NCBI GenBank assembly: GCA_958295775.1
Contig: CATQHC010000008.1
Coordinates: 1 to 64,000, forward strand
DNA: 64,000 bases
From: Chloroflexota bacterium
GTDB lineage: Bacteria > Chloroflexota > UBA11872 > VXOZ01
Direction of reading: 5' to 3'
Within the stretch, counting starts at the first letter, position 1, and every line of letters begins with the position of its first letter. This document shows positions 41,288-48,723 of this stretch, piece by piece. Both the position numbers and the translations under genes were made by a program. The notes below the pieces were generated by a model that saw only the letters and a program-made list of their open reading frames with translations, did no database searches and was not told where the DNA came from.

Positions 41288-41881
41288 TTAGCGCGCGCGT
41301 CGCGCCCTCCTGCCGCCCGGCTTCTCCTGATCGCCGTCTAGCGCAGCGACAAACAGCAATGCGGCGATCAGCAGAAACCCACCAAGCGCCATCACGGGAA
41401 TGGAGACAAAGCCAAACTCGCGCACCCACATCACGTTACACGGAGCCTGCGCGCTACAGCTAGTTGCCCCCTGCAACCCGGGCACCCGTTGCAAGAGCGC
41501 ATGGTAGCCGGCCAGCGCAGCGCCAATGGCGGCCAGCGGCAGCGCGTACCAGCGCACGGCGCGTTCACTCCGAATTGCGCCGATGCCAAGGATTACGACC
41601 AGGGGATACATAGCGATGCGCTGCAGCCAGCAGAGGGTACACGGTTCGAAGTGAGCAATCTCGGAGAGGTAGAGACTGCCCAGAGTTGCGACGAGCGCCA
41701 CAATCCATGCAAGCCCGAGGGCGGATTCCCGGCCGTACGTCCACGCGCCCCGCAGGGTCGTGTTTCGTTCAGCAACCTGGGCCGCCCGCGCCCGTTCCCA
41801 TAACCCAGCGACCGCAATAAGCACTGCCGCCGCATACGCGAGCAACGTGAGCACGGCCAGGAGCTGAGGCACAGTCCACAT
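41288..41881 (-). CDS. Disulfide bond formation protein DsbB/BdbC type
   Basis: A membrane thiol oxidase that passes electrons from a DsbA-like partner to quinone. From MWTVPQ it has about 197 residues, with five hydrophobic segments; the first redox pair is EPCTLCWLQR and the second SCSAQAPC lies in an external loop. The five-segment layout with an extra helix before the core is closer to BdbC-like proteins. GGAGGTG is upstream at slightly long distance; an earlier ATG (41911) is possible. No dsbA gene is nearby. Confidence 0.88.
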   Translation of the reverse strand: MWTVPQLLAVLTLLAYAAAVLIAVAGLWERARAAQVAERNTTLRGAWTYGRESALGLAWIVALVATLGSLYLSEIAHFEPCTLCWLQRIAMYPLVVILGIGAIRSERAVRWYALPLAAIGAALAGYHALLQRVPGLQGATSCSAQAPCNVMWVREFGFVSIPVMALGGFLLIAALLFVAALDGDQEKPGGRRARRAR

Positions 41882-41991
41882 GGGATACGTTACACCTCCA
41901 ACCGGCTGCACCGCCTCCAGCCGCAGGATCAGCCGGGATTCACGTCATCTGAGAAACGGGGTCCAGGAGCGGTCAGGCCCGATACAGCCGA

Positions 41992-43221
41992 CTAAGTCGC
42001 GACGGCTGTCCGTTTTTCCACTTCCTTGACCTCAAACCGGCCCACTGGCGGCAAGGGATCGCCAATCAGCGGCGCGGCATATTCGCGGAATGCCGCCGAA
42101 GGCATGTTGCCTTCCTTGTTGATGAACGCGCGGGGCAAGTAGTTCTCCGCGTTCGCTACTGCCGCCAGCGGCGCCGTGCCGGTCGTGCATCGATAGGGAT
42201 CGTTGCCAGTGCGCTCCAGAGTAATCATCACACCGCTCGCGCCGCCCAGCGCCTCCCGCACCGCGGCCTGCCCGACCATATAGGCCTCCTCGCGGTCCAC
42301 CGCGGAGGCAGCGATCATTGCCGACCGCTGCAAAGTGCCGGGGCGATTCGCCCGGGCCTTGATGCCCAGCCGCTCGCGCACGCGCCGCGCCAGGTAGTTG
42401 GCGCTGCCCGCGACGATGATGTGGCCGAAGGAATCGGAGTTCACCGTAGCCTCAGACAGCCCGACTATCTCACCTTCCGCCGTCTTCAGCATTTCCGCTA
42501 CGGCGACGGTGGCGAAACCGAATTTCACGAAGCAGCGAGACACATCGTCGAGAAAGCGCTCTTCGCTAAACGGCACCTCGGGCAGATAGACCAGGTGCGG
42601 GGGATCGATCTCGTGCTCCTTGCCCAGACAGCTCGCCGCCGTGAGCCAGCCGGCGTGACGACCCATGCTCTCGTATAGCGCCACTCTGTCGTAGCCCGCC
42701 ATCGCTTCCACGTCACGCCCCATGTCCCGTACAGACATTGCACAGTAGCGCGCGGCACTGCCAAACCCGGGACTATGGTCGGTGTACATGAGGTCGTTGT
42801 CTATTGTCTTGGGCACACCGATTACACGGAGTTCATAGCCCTCGCGTTCGGCCAAGTCGGCAATGCGCTGACACGTATCCATGGAGTCGTTGCCGCCGTT
42901 ATAGAGGAAATACCTAATGTCGTGCGCGCGAAACACTTCAAGGATACGCGCGTAGTCGTCTGCACGCAGTTTGCGGCGGCACGAACCCAAGGCAGCAGCC
43001 GGTGTATGTCGTATGCGCTCCAGCAGTTCCTCATCGGCCCCGCCCAAGTCCATCAAGTCCTCTTTGAGCAAGCCTTCCACGCCGTGTCGCAAGCCGTAGA
43101 CGTTCTTGACGGCAGCATGCGTGCGCGCCTCTCGCAGCACGCCCACGAGCGTCGCGTTGATTACGGCGGTCGGCCCGCCCGACTGGCCTACTGCCAAATT
43201 GCCGCGTAGAGTACTAGGCAT
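41992..43221 (-). CDS. 6-phosphofructokinase, probably pyrophosphate-dependent
   Basis: 409 residues of the PFK family. GQSGGPTAVINATLVG is the phosphate-binding start. The phosphoryl-donor region reads GGNDSMDTCQ and the substrate loop reads GVPKTIDNDL; Lys in PKTIDND is the mark of PPi-type enzymes (ATP types have PGTIDND). Fructose 6-phosphate binding fits MGRHAGWLT and RRVRERLG. It phosphorylates fructose 6-phosphate in glycolysis, likely reversibly with PPi. It lies 23 bases downstream of the aldolase-like gene, same strand, suggesting an operon for sugar phosphates. Confidence 0.88.
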   Translation of the reverse strand: MPSTLRGNLAVGQSGGPTAVINATLVGVLREARTHAAVKNVYGLRHGVEGLLKEDLMDLGGADEELLERIRHTPAAALGSCRRKLRADDYARILEVFRAHDIRYFLYNGGNDSMDTCQRIADLAEREGYELRVIGVPKTIDNDLMYTDHSPGFGSAARYCAMSVRDMGRDVEAMAGYDRVALYESMGRHAGWLTAASCLGKEHEIDPPHLVYLPEVPFSEERFLDDVSRCFVKFGFATVAVAEMLKTAEGEIVGLSEATVNSDSFGHIIVAGSANYLARRVRERLGIKARANRPGTLQRSAMIAASAVDREEAYMVGQAAVREALGGASGVMITLERTGNDPYRCTTGTAPLAAVANAENYLPRAFINKEGNMPSAAFREYAAPLIGDPLPPVGRFEVKEVEKRTAVAT

Positions 43222-43244
43222 AGAAGTATCCCACTCCTCTCACA

Positions 43245-44285
43245 TCACGCAAGAGCGTACTGAGTCAGCATGTCAATGTCTTTATCGCGATACTGGGACA
43301 ACTTGCGCAAGGCGTCGTCGGCGCTCACACCGTGGTGGATGATCTCACTGATGACTGTGCCCACGGCCAGCGGATCGTCCTGCCCGGGGTAGAGCACGTT
43401 GCGGCCTACCATCGCGCCGCGCACGTTCGGCCCGCCCTGCAAACCACGGGCGAACTCGCGAATTGTCGGCTCGGGATCATTGTGGGACGCGCCGCCCAGC
43501 ATCAGGAGCGGCATGGTCGTCGCGCGCACTACGCGTTCGTAATCCTCGCATACGGGAATCTTCAGCCACGTGCGGGCGGTGTTGCCACCCAGGCCGGCCA
43601 GCACCCCGATCTGCTTGAGCAGTTCGATGGGGTCCTTTACCGGTTGGTAGCCGTTTTCGGTCCGCTTAACCGGCAGCGGCTCCAGGAAGCTCGGCAGACC
43701 CACGGCGCTGAGCTCACTCACCGCCTCTGCTATGTACATGAGCGTCTTGCCGGAACCCGGCTCATTTGGATCGAGCCGCCACAGCACCTTGGCCCCATCC
43801 AGGTTCGCCTCCACGATACCGTCAGCGGTGTAGGCGCTCATGTCGTCATCCATCTCGAAGACGGTATTGGAGAGTCCCGAGCGGTTCATGGAGCCCAACA
43901 ACACCTTGCCGTCCAGGAAACTCGGCCCGCCGCCCTGCTTCACCAAGTGATTCACAATGAAGACATCATCCAGAATGTCAGGCGTCGCCATGAGGCCGTC
44001 AACCAAGTCACTCAGCAACGGCCGCAGCACGCGGCCTAGGTAGGCGTGGCGGTTGGTCATGCCCAGGGGATCGGTGGGTGTGGCCGTGGACATGCGGGCG
44101 GGATGGTCCGCCGCGAGAATGACGAGCTTGCCGTCCGGCGCGAGTTGGGTGCGCCGCTTGCGCGACCGCTGCTCCAACGCCACAACCTCCGGCTTATCCA
44201 CCCGCACGTCCGTAATGCGCCAAAAGACGTCTTCAGGGAAGAACCGGTAGAGATCAAATGCGTACGTAGTGGACGCCTCTGTCAT
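43245..44285 (-). CDS. Class I aldolase-like TIM-barrel protein (Cgl0159/LacD/DeoC type)
   Basis: About 346 residues, starting MTEASTTYAFDLYRF with CTGGAGGCG upstream. Features are KLVILAADHPARMSTAT, DGKVLLGSMNRSGLSNTVFE, GAKVLWRLDPNEPGSGKTLM, ARTWLKIPVCEDYERVV (Lys in the usual Schiff-base strand) and LLMLGGASHNDPEP, all consistent with the barrel of class I aldolases. It probably cleaves or forms a sugar phosphate; the exact reaction is not known. Its position before the PFK gene supports a role in glycolysis or a branch of sugar catabolism. Confidence 0.72.
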   Translation of the reverse strand: MTEASTTYAFDLYRFFPEDVFWRITDVRVDKPEVVALEQRSRKRRTQLAPDGKLVILAADHPARMSTATPTDPLGMTNRHAYLGRVLRPLLSDLVDGLMATPDILDDVFIVNHLVKQGGGPSFLDGKVLLGSMNRSGLSNTVFEMDDDMSAYTADGIVEANLDGAKVLWRLDPNEPGSGKTLMYIAEAVSELSAVGLPSFLEPLPVKRTENGYQPVKDPIELLKQIGVLAGLGGNTARTWLKIPVCEDYERVVRATTMPLLMLGGASHNDPEPTIREFARGLQGGPNVRGAMVGRNVLYPGQDDPLAVGTVISEIIHHGVSADDALRKLSQYRDKDIDMLTQYALA

Positions 44286-44603
44286 GTATCGCCTCCAGCT
44301 AAGGCCGTTCGTAGCTGCAAATGCCTGCACTCCATCTTATACCAATTCGTTTTGCCCACGCTACACAGTAGACATGGCGAAGACTTACCATTCGCCGGTA
44401 AAATGTATACGTGCCATTAACTACTGCTGCGTAGGCAGCGACAATGAGGCTGGCGCTTGAGCCACTTGCCAGGACCGCCTGCGACAAACACAGTGCGAGC
44501 GAGCAACCGGCAGAGAAAGTCGATCAGAGCCAATCGGACGCAATCCACGACTAGCAGGAGAACGTGCCCGGCCCCCTTTTTGGGGGAAGTGAGGAAGTCC
44601 CAG
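44286..44603. other. Divergent intergenic region
   Basis: This gap of 318 bases separates the aldolase-like gene from the receiver-like gene. It contains a perfect CCCCC-TTTTT-GGGGG hairpin (44572-44586) just before the ribosome site of the latter. No gene is seen. Confidence 0.55.
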
Positions 44604-45023
44604 ATGCCAAATGATGCGACGCCGCAACCCCACGTGCCTGCTGAGACTAAAGGGCGGCACAAGACCATCGCCGTCGTTGCCGCAGAGTGGCACCTGCGGA
44701 TGCTCGTGCGCGCCGCCGTGGAGAACAAACGGACGAGCATTGTTGAGGCATCGACTTTGCAGGAACTGGCCGCAGTTGCCCAAGACGAGCGACTAGACCT
44801 CGTGATACTGGATGGCGACCTTGCGCCCGGCGGCACGGCAGCGCCGCCGGCGCAAAGCAAGCTGGACGCCGCATTCGCAGGCATTCCCCTGCTCCTGCTT
44901 ACCGACCGCGCTGTTTCAAAACTCTCATTGCCTGATGGAGCACTTCAGCCTATTCGCACGCTCCACAAGCACTTCAGCCCCTTTGAGCTTCTGAATATTG
45001 TCTATGCCCTCACCGGCTACTGA
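44604..45023 (+). CDS. Degenerate response-regulator receiver domain protein
   Basis: 139 residues from ATG 44604 (GAGGAAG upstream). The order of strands resembles CheY-like receivers: TIAVVAAEWHLRMLVRAAVE, DLVILDGDLAPGG with the would-be phospho-Asp, IPLLLLTDRAVS, and LHKHFSPFELLNIVYAL with Lys. The acidic pair usually after strand 1 (DD) is reduced to Ala-Glu, so phosphorylation may be impaired. It stands alone, with a 27-residue disordered N-terminus. A longer frame from 44457 lacks a ribosome site. Confidence 0.7.
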   Translation: MPNDATPQPHVPAETKGRHKTIAVVAAEWHLRMLVRAAVENKRTSIVEASTLQELAAVAQDERLDLVILDGDLAPGGTAAPPAQSKLDAAFAGIPLLLLTDRAVSKLSLPDGALQPIRTLHKHFSPFELLNIVYALTGY

Positions 45024-45250
45024 GCCTCAACTTTCTACGTCTGCGCCTCTGCCAAGTCTTCGGCGCTGAGATCGGTGCGGCGCATCTGCTCCCGATGCTA
45101 CGCTGGGCCTAGCAGAGAATACGCGCGTCTCGGGCCCGTTGCAGGGGGGTCTACAAGTGTGCCATGCTGGAGGCGAGAGGCCCCTGTCAATTGTTGTTGA
45201 CTGCTAATTATACAAACAGAAGCCGGATGACTCGTCCTGGGGGAGCGACT

Positions 45251-46135
45251 ATGCAGAGCTTTCGCGTCACGGCGGTCTCGCTGCGCAGCCGGCCGGCGTC
45301 GCCTCTAGAAAACCTCGACCATCACGCCGCCTGGGTCGCCCGCGCCAAGGCGGACAATCCGGATATCATCTGCTTTCCTGAACTTGGTCTAAGCGGCTAT
45401 TCGATTACTCCGGCAATCTGGGAAGCGTCGGAACCGGTGCCGGGGCCTTCCACGCAGGCGCTCGTCGACCTGGCGCGTGCGCACAACGTCATGCTCGCCG
45501 CCGGTATCGCCGAGAACGACCGCGACATTGTCTATAACACCTACGTAATTGTTGGGCCCGACGGGTATATCGGCAAGTCGCGGAAAATTCATATTCCACC
45601 GGGTGAAGTGGGCTACTGGCGCGGCGGCGGTATTCCCCCGGTGATCGACATCGGCGTCGCCAAAGTCGGCGTGAACATCTGCTTCGACAACTGGCTGCCG
45701 GAGTCCGGCCGCATGGTGGCGCTGCAGGGGGCCGAGGTCATTCTGGCTCCCTATGTCTGGTCGGTCGGCGACTGGGCCGACCCGCCGGACCACGTCAGCC
45801 GCAACCAGGCCTGGAAAGACTACGCCGGCCGCACATTTCCGGCGCGCGCCATCGACAACGGGGTCTTTTTCGTTGCCATCAATGCCTGCGGGCCCCCGCC
45901 CACCGGCGCGAGCACGCACTACAGCAATCCCATGGTCGTGATCTACAATCCCCTGGGGAAACTCGTGGCGGCCTCGCCGGACGAGGCCGGTGATGAGGTG
46001 ATGGTGACCGCCGACCTCGATAAGCAGCTCCTCGCGGAACGACGCTCGCAAGGCGTCTTTCATCCCCGCTTCCGCCGACCGGAATTATACGGCCTGCTGG
46101 CGGAAGGCGACATCGGCCCGCAAGACCCACGCTGA
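45251..46135 (+). CDS. Carbon-nitrogen hydrolase (nitrilase/amidase superfamily)
   Basis: About 294 residues from ATG 45251 (GGGGGAG upstream). The catalytic triad is visible: Glu44 (CFPELGLSG), Lys112 (SRKIHIPPGE) and Cys144 (VNICFDNWLPE). It likely hydrolyses an amide, possibly a carbamoyl compound; the substrate is unclear. The protein ends with a beta-strand region (EVMVTADLDKQLLAERR) typical of the superfamily. It is a single gene, unrelated to its neighbours. Confidence 0.92.
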   Translation: MQSFRVTAVSLRSRPASPLENLDHHAAWVARAKADNPDIICFPELGLSGYSITPAIWEASEPVPGPSTQALVDLARAHNVMLAAGIAENDRDIVYNTYVIVGPDGYIGKSRKIHIPPGEVGYWRGGGIPPVIDIGVAKVGVNICFDNWLPESGRMVALQGAEVILAPYVWSVGDWADPPDHVSRNQAWKDYAGRTFPARAIDNGVFFVAINACGPPPTGASTHYSNPMVVIYNPLGKLVAASPDEAGDEVMVTADLDKQLLAERRSQGVFHPRFRRPELYGLLAEGDIGPQDPR

Positions 46136-46292
46136 CTGGGGAGGGAGTCTCTCTTCAGCCGCACTCACGCGTGTTTGCAGTACTTTCTCACTCCAAGCAA
46201 TGCCTGCGCCGTTTTGAGCGGAGAGCGGCGCAATATTGCTCCAGGCACACGACTGAAAACCGCTAAGAATGTAGAGTCCCGGGCAACACTCC

Positions 46293-46320
46293 GGCAGCGC
46301 AGGTTTGAAACCTGCGCTGC
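46293..46320. repeat. Palindromic repeat, family B
   Basis: GGCAGCGCAGGTTT-GA-AACCTGCGCTGC, a long perfect stem. Confidence 0.75.
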
Positions 46321-46387
46321 GCCCGCAAACCAAGTGGCAATCTCGGTGCGTATCCAACCCTTCAATCTGTAGCGTCTCTTATCGTTC

Positions 46388-46424
46388 CCACTCACCCTAG
46401 CCCTCTCCCTCGAGGGAGAGGGGA
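46388..46424. repeat. Repeat, family D
   Basis: CCACTCACCCTAGCCCTCTC then CCTCGAGGGAGAGGGGAC; a hairpin CCCTCTCCCT/AGGGAGAGGG. Confidence 0.75.
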
Positions 46425-46527
46425 CAAGACGCGGAAACGGAGAACGCACGCGTGCGCCTCCCCCGTGGCGCGAAACTGCGCGGGCGAGGATAATCGCATC
46501 GTTCTGCTTGGCGGTCTGAGCGCCGCA

Positions 46528-46553
46528 TCGCGTGGGGGACAAGCACCTACGCT
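46528..46553. repeat. Palindromic repeat, family A, degenerate
   Basis: TCGCGTGGGGGACAAGCACC then TACGCT, reading as a damaged inverted copy. Confidence 0.5.
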
Positions 46554-46584
46554 ACTCCCTCCTGGCAGTCCCCATGCCGCTCCG

Positions 46585-46608
46585 GGCGGGCGACAAGCCC
46601 CCGCGCTA
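46585..46608. repeat. Palindromic repeat, family A
   Basis: GGGCGGGCGACAAGCCCCCG then CGCTA, inverted orientation relative to 10344. Confidence 0.65.
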
Positions 46609-46700
46609 TTTAATGTGCTTGTATTAGCCCACCAACATTGGAGGAAGGGTCCATAGCACATGTCGGAATCGGTATGTAGGCGTTTCATGACGTTGCCGCT

Positions 46701-46709
46701 TGCTATACT
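46701..46709 (+). promoter_or_regulatory. Extended -10 promoter for dop
   Basis: TGC-TATACT is an extended -10 element 33 bases before ATG 46743. The -35 is weak. Confidence 0.4.
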
Positions 46710-46742
46710 AGAATTCAGCAATGCAAAGTCAGGAAACCCCTT

Positions 46743-48257
46743 ATGAATCGCCCGGTGGGCATTGAGACTGAGTACGGCATGCTCTGCGCCAACGAGTCGC
46801 AGAAAGTGGACTTCGCCTATGAAGCGGCTATGCTGGTCCGCAGCGCGCCCCTGGCGGAGTGCTTTCGCGGGTGGGACTATGCCGCGGAGGACCCGCGCCT
46901 AGACCTCCGCGGCACGCGGGTCGAGCGCCTCGATCAGGAGCCCCACGACCTGCGCGGCAACGCCGCCAAGAGCAAACAGCTATCCCGCCGGGAACTCCTG
47001 GCCGACACCGTGCTTGCCAACGGCGCGCGTCTCTACAACGATCACAACCATCCCGAATACTGCACGGATGCGTGCCTCTCGCTCGCCGATCTCGTGGCGC
47101 ACGACAAAGCCGGCGAGCGTGTGGTCTTTCGCGCGCAGCAGGCCCGGAACGCCGCCATCGGCTCCGAATCTCACGTGCGCCTTGTCAAGAATAACTCCGA
47201 CTACCACGGGCGCAGCTACGGTTGCCACGAGAACTACCTGGTCAGCCGCGCGGTGTCGCTAAACTATCTGATTGCCGCGTGCATCCCTTTCTTCGTCACC
47301 CGTCAGATCTACGCAGGCGCGGGCAAAGCCGCCTATGAGACGGCAAAGAGCCGCACGGGCGGTTTCCAGATCAGCCAGCGCGCGGACTTCTTCGAGACCG
47401 AAGTCGGCATCAACACCACCACCAAACGCCCTATCTTCAATACGCGTGACGAACCGCACGCCAATCCGCAGAAGTACCGCCGGCTGCACGTCATCATCGG
47501 CGATGCCAATTGCTCGGAATTTGCCACGGCCCTGCGCGTGGGCGCCACGGCCTTGCTGCTCGATCTCGTGGAGGACGGGGTGGCGCCGCGCCTGCAATTA
47601 CAGCAACCGGTGCAGGCGTTGCAGACAGTCTCGCGCGACCTCGAACTGCAGCAGCCGCTGGCAATGACCGGCGGCGCCACCATGCGCGCGATCGACATCC
47701 AGCGCCGCTATTGGGAAGCCGCCCAAAGGTACCGCGGCCGCGACGCGGAGACTGACTGGGTACTCAATGAATGGGGCGCCGTCCTCGATCTGCTCGACAC
47801 CAACCCGACGCGATTGCGCGACCGCCTAGACTGGGTAGCCAAGCTGGCGCTCTTCGCGCAAGTCAGCGGCGATACCGCCATCAACTGGGAAGATCCGTCC
47901 GTGCTCCGGCTCGATCTCGCGTACCATCTTGTCGATCCTCACGTGAGTCTCTACCATACGCTCGCCCGCGCGGGACGCATGCATCGAATCGTGACGGACG
48001 CTGACATTGACAGGGCCGAGCATACGGCGCCCCAAGGCACGCGGGCAACGGTCCGGGCGGCCTGTATTGCGAAGTTCGCCCCGCACATTACCGAAATGGA
48101 GTGGGGCTCGATTACTTTTCAGCACAACGGAACGTCATTCAGCCTCGGCCTCAACGAACTATGGGGAGACACCGTAGAGAGGCAACAGAGAATGGTGGAT
48201 GCGTGTCAGACAATCGCAGACCTCTACCAAGCAGTGCAACAAGGAGGCGGCGCGTGA
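46743..48257 (+). CDS. dop: Dop, Pup deamidase/depupylase
   Basis: 504 residues of the Pup-ligase/Dop family. VGIETEYGMLC starts the ATP-binding sheet. Asp100 in NGARLYNDHNHPEY is the catalytic Asp position. Family blocks are LVKNNSDYHGRSYGCHENYL, PFFVTRQIYAGAG, FQISQRADFFETEVG and RPIFNTRDEPHANPQKYRRL with HVIIGDANCSE. An insertion after the first strand (WDYAAEDPRLDLRGTRVERL) matches the Dop-specific loop region and favours Dop over PafA. Dop removes Pup from proteins and, where Pup ends in Gln, deamidates it. It overlaps the pup start by four bases, as in actinobacterial dop-pup pairs. Confidence 0.88.
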   Translation: MNRPVGIETEYGMLCANESQKVDFAYEAAMLVRSAPLAECFRGWDYAAEDPRLDLRGTRVERLDQEPHDLRGNAAKSKQLSRRELLADTVLANGARLYNDHNHPEYCTDACLSLADLVAHDKAGERVVFRAQQARNAAIGSESHVRLVKNNSDYHGRSYGCHENYLVSRAVSLNYLIAACIPFFVTRQIYAGAGKAAYETAKSRTGGFQISQRADFFETEVGINTTTKRPIFNTRDEPHANPQKYRRLHVIIGDANCSEFATALRVGATALLLDLVEDGVAPRLQLQQPVQALQTVSRDLELQQPLAMTGGATMRAIDIQRRYWEAAQRYRGRDAETDWVLNEWGAVLDLLDTNPTRLRDRLDWVAKLALFAQVSGDTAINWEDPSVLRLDLAYHLVDPHVSLYHTLARAGRMHRIVTDADIDRAEHTAPQGTRATVRAACIAKFAPHITEMEWGSITFQHNGTSFSLGLNELWGDTVERQQRMVDACQTIADLYQAVQQGGGA

Positions 48258-48478
48258 CGTGGTATGCTGGGAACAGACCGCAGAAGGTAGGCCCCGGAAG
48301 TGCAGGAACCGCGAATTTGACTCAGCAGCATTTGCGAACCGCAACGGCAGGTACCGAAACGCCGACGGAGACGCCCACAGAGGCGCCGGACAAGACCGAA
48401 GCCGACGATCTCGATGAAGAGATCAAGCGCATCATTCGCGAGGTCCCCGACCCGACGCCGCAACCGGGCGGCGAGTAG
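48254..48478 (+). CDS. pup: Pup, prokaryotic ubiquitin-like protein (ends GGE)
   Basis: A 74-residue protein from GTG 48254 (AAGGAGG six bases upstream), overlapping the dop stop. The N-terminal half is basic and disordered; a Thr/Pro/Glu linker (TETPTETPTEAP) follows; then an acidic helix, ADDLDEEIKRIIREV, and the tail PDPTPQPGGE. The final Gly-Gly-Glu is the Pup conjugation end, needing no deamidation. In ordinary Pup the C-terminal helix runs on into a stretch ending KGGQ or KGGE; here it is cut short by prolines. Position between dop and pafA strongly supports the call. Confidence 0.88.
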   Translation: MTWYAGNRPQKVGPGSAGTANLTQQHLRTATAGTETPTETPTEAPDKTEADDLDEEIKRIIREVPDPTPQPGGE

Positions 48479-48723
48479 TCTCAGCCGGCTCAGCGAAATA
48501 CGCTTTGCCTATAACGCTGGCGTGGGCAATCGCGTTTACCCGCACATTGCGTGGGCCCGTATGCGTTCAATTTGTGCGCATCCGCTCTACATGGTTTTCG
48601 TGAAAGTAGCGCATTCATTCCTTCTCGATAGTTTCCGTCAATTGTGCAAACCTCCCGCGCTCGCACATAAGACAACGGTGTAAGACATGCCCGCCACACC
48701 ATCGCTCTCTTCGGATACCTAGC

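Larger units (their letters stand above)
46136..46742. other. Repeat-dense intergenic region before dop
   Basis: This 607-base gap holds repeats of families B (46293), D (46388) and A (46528, 46585) and the dop promoter. No gene is seen. Confidence 0.75.

Noticed and set aside
44572-44586. CCCCC-TTTTT-GGGGG hairpin as a terminator
   Set aside because: The stem is only five bases with no following T-run; it could modulate the nearby ribosome site but nothing supports termination.
48101-48253. N-terminal extension of pup
   Set aside because: Lies inside dop in another frame; the GTG at 48254 has an ideal AAGGAGG site and gives a normal Pup length.
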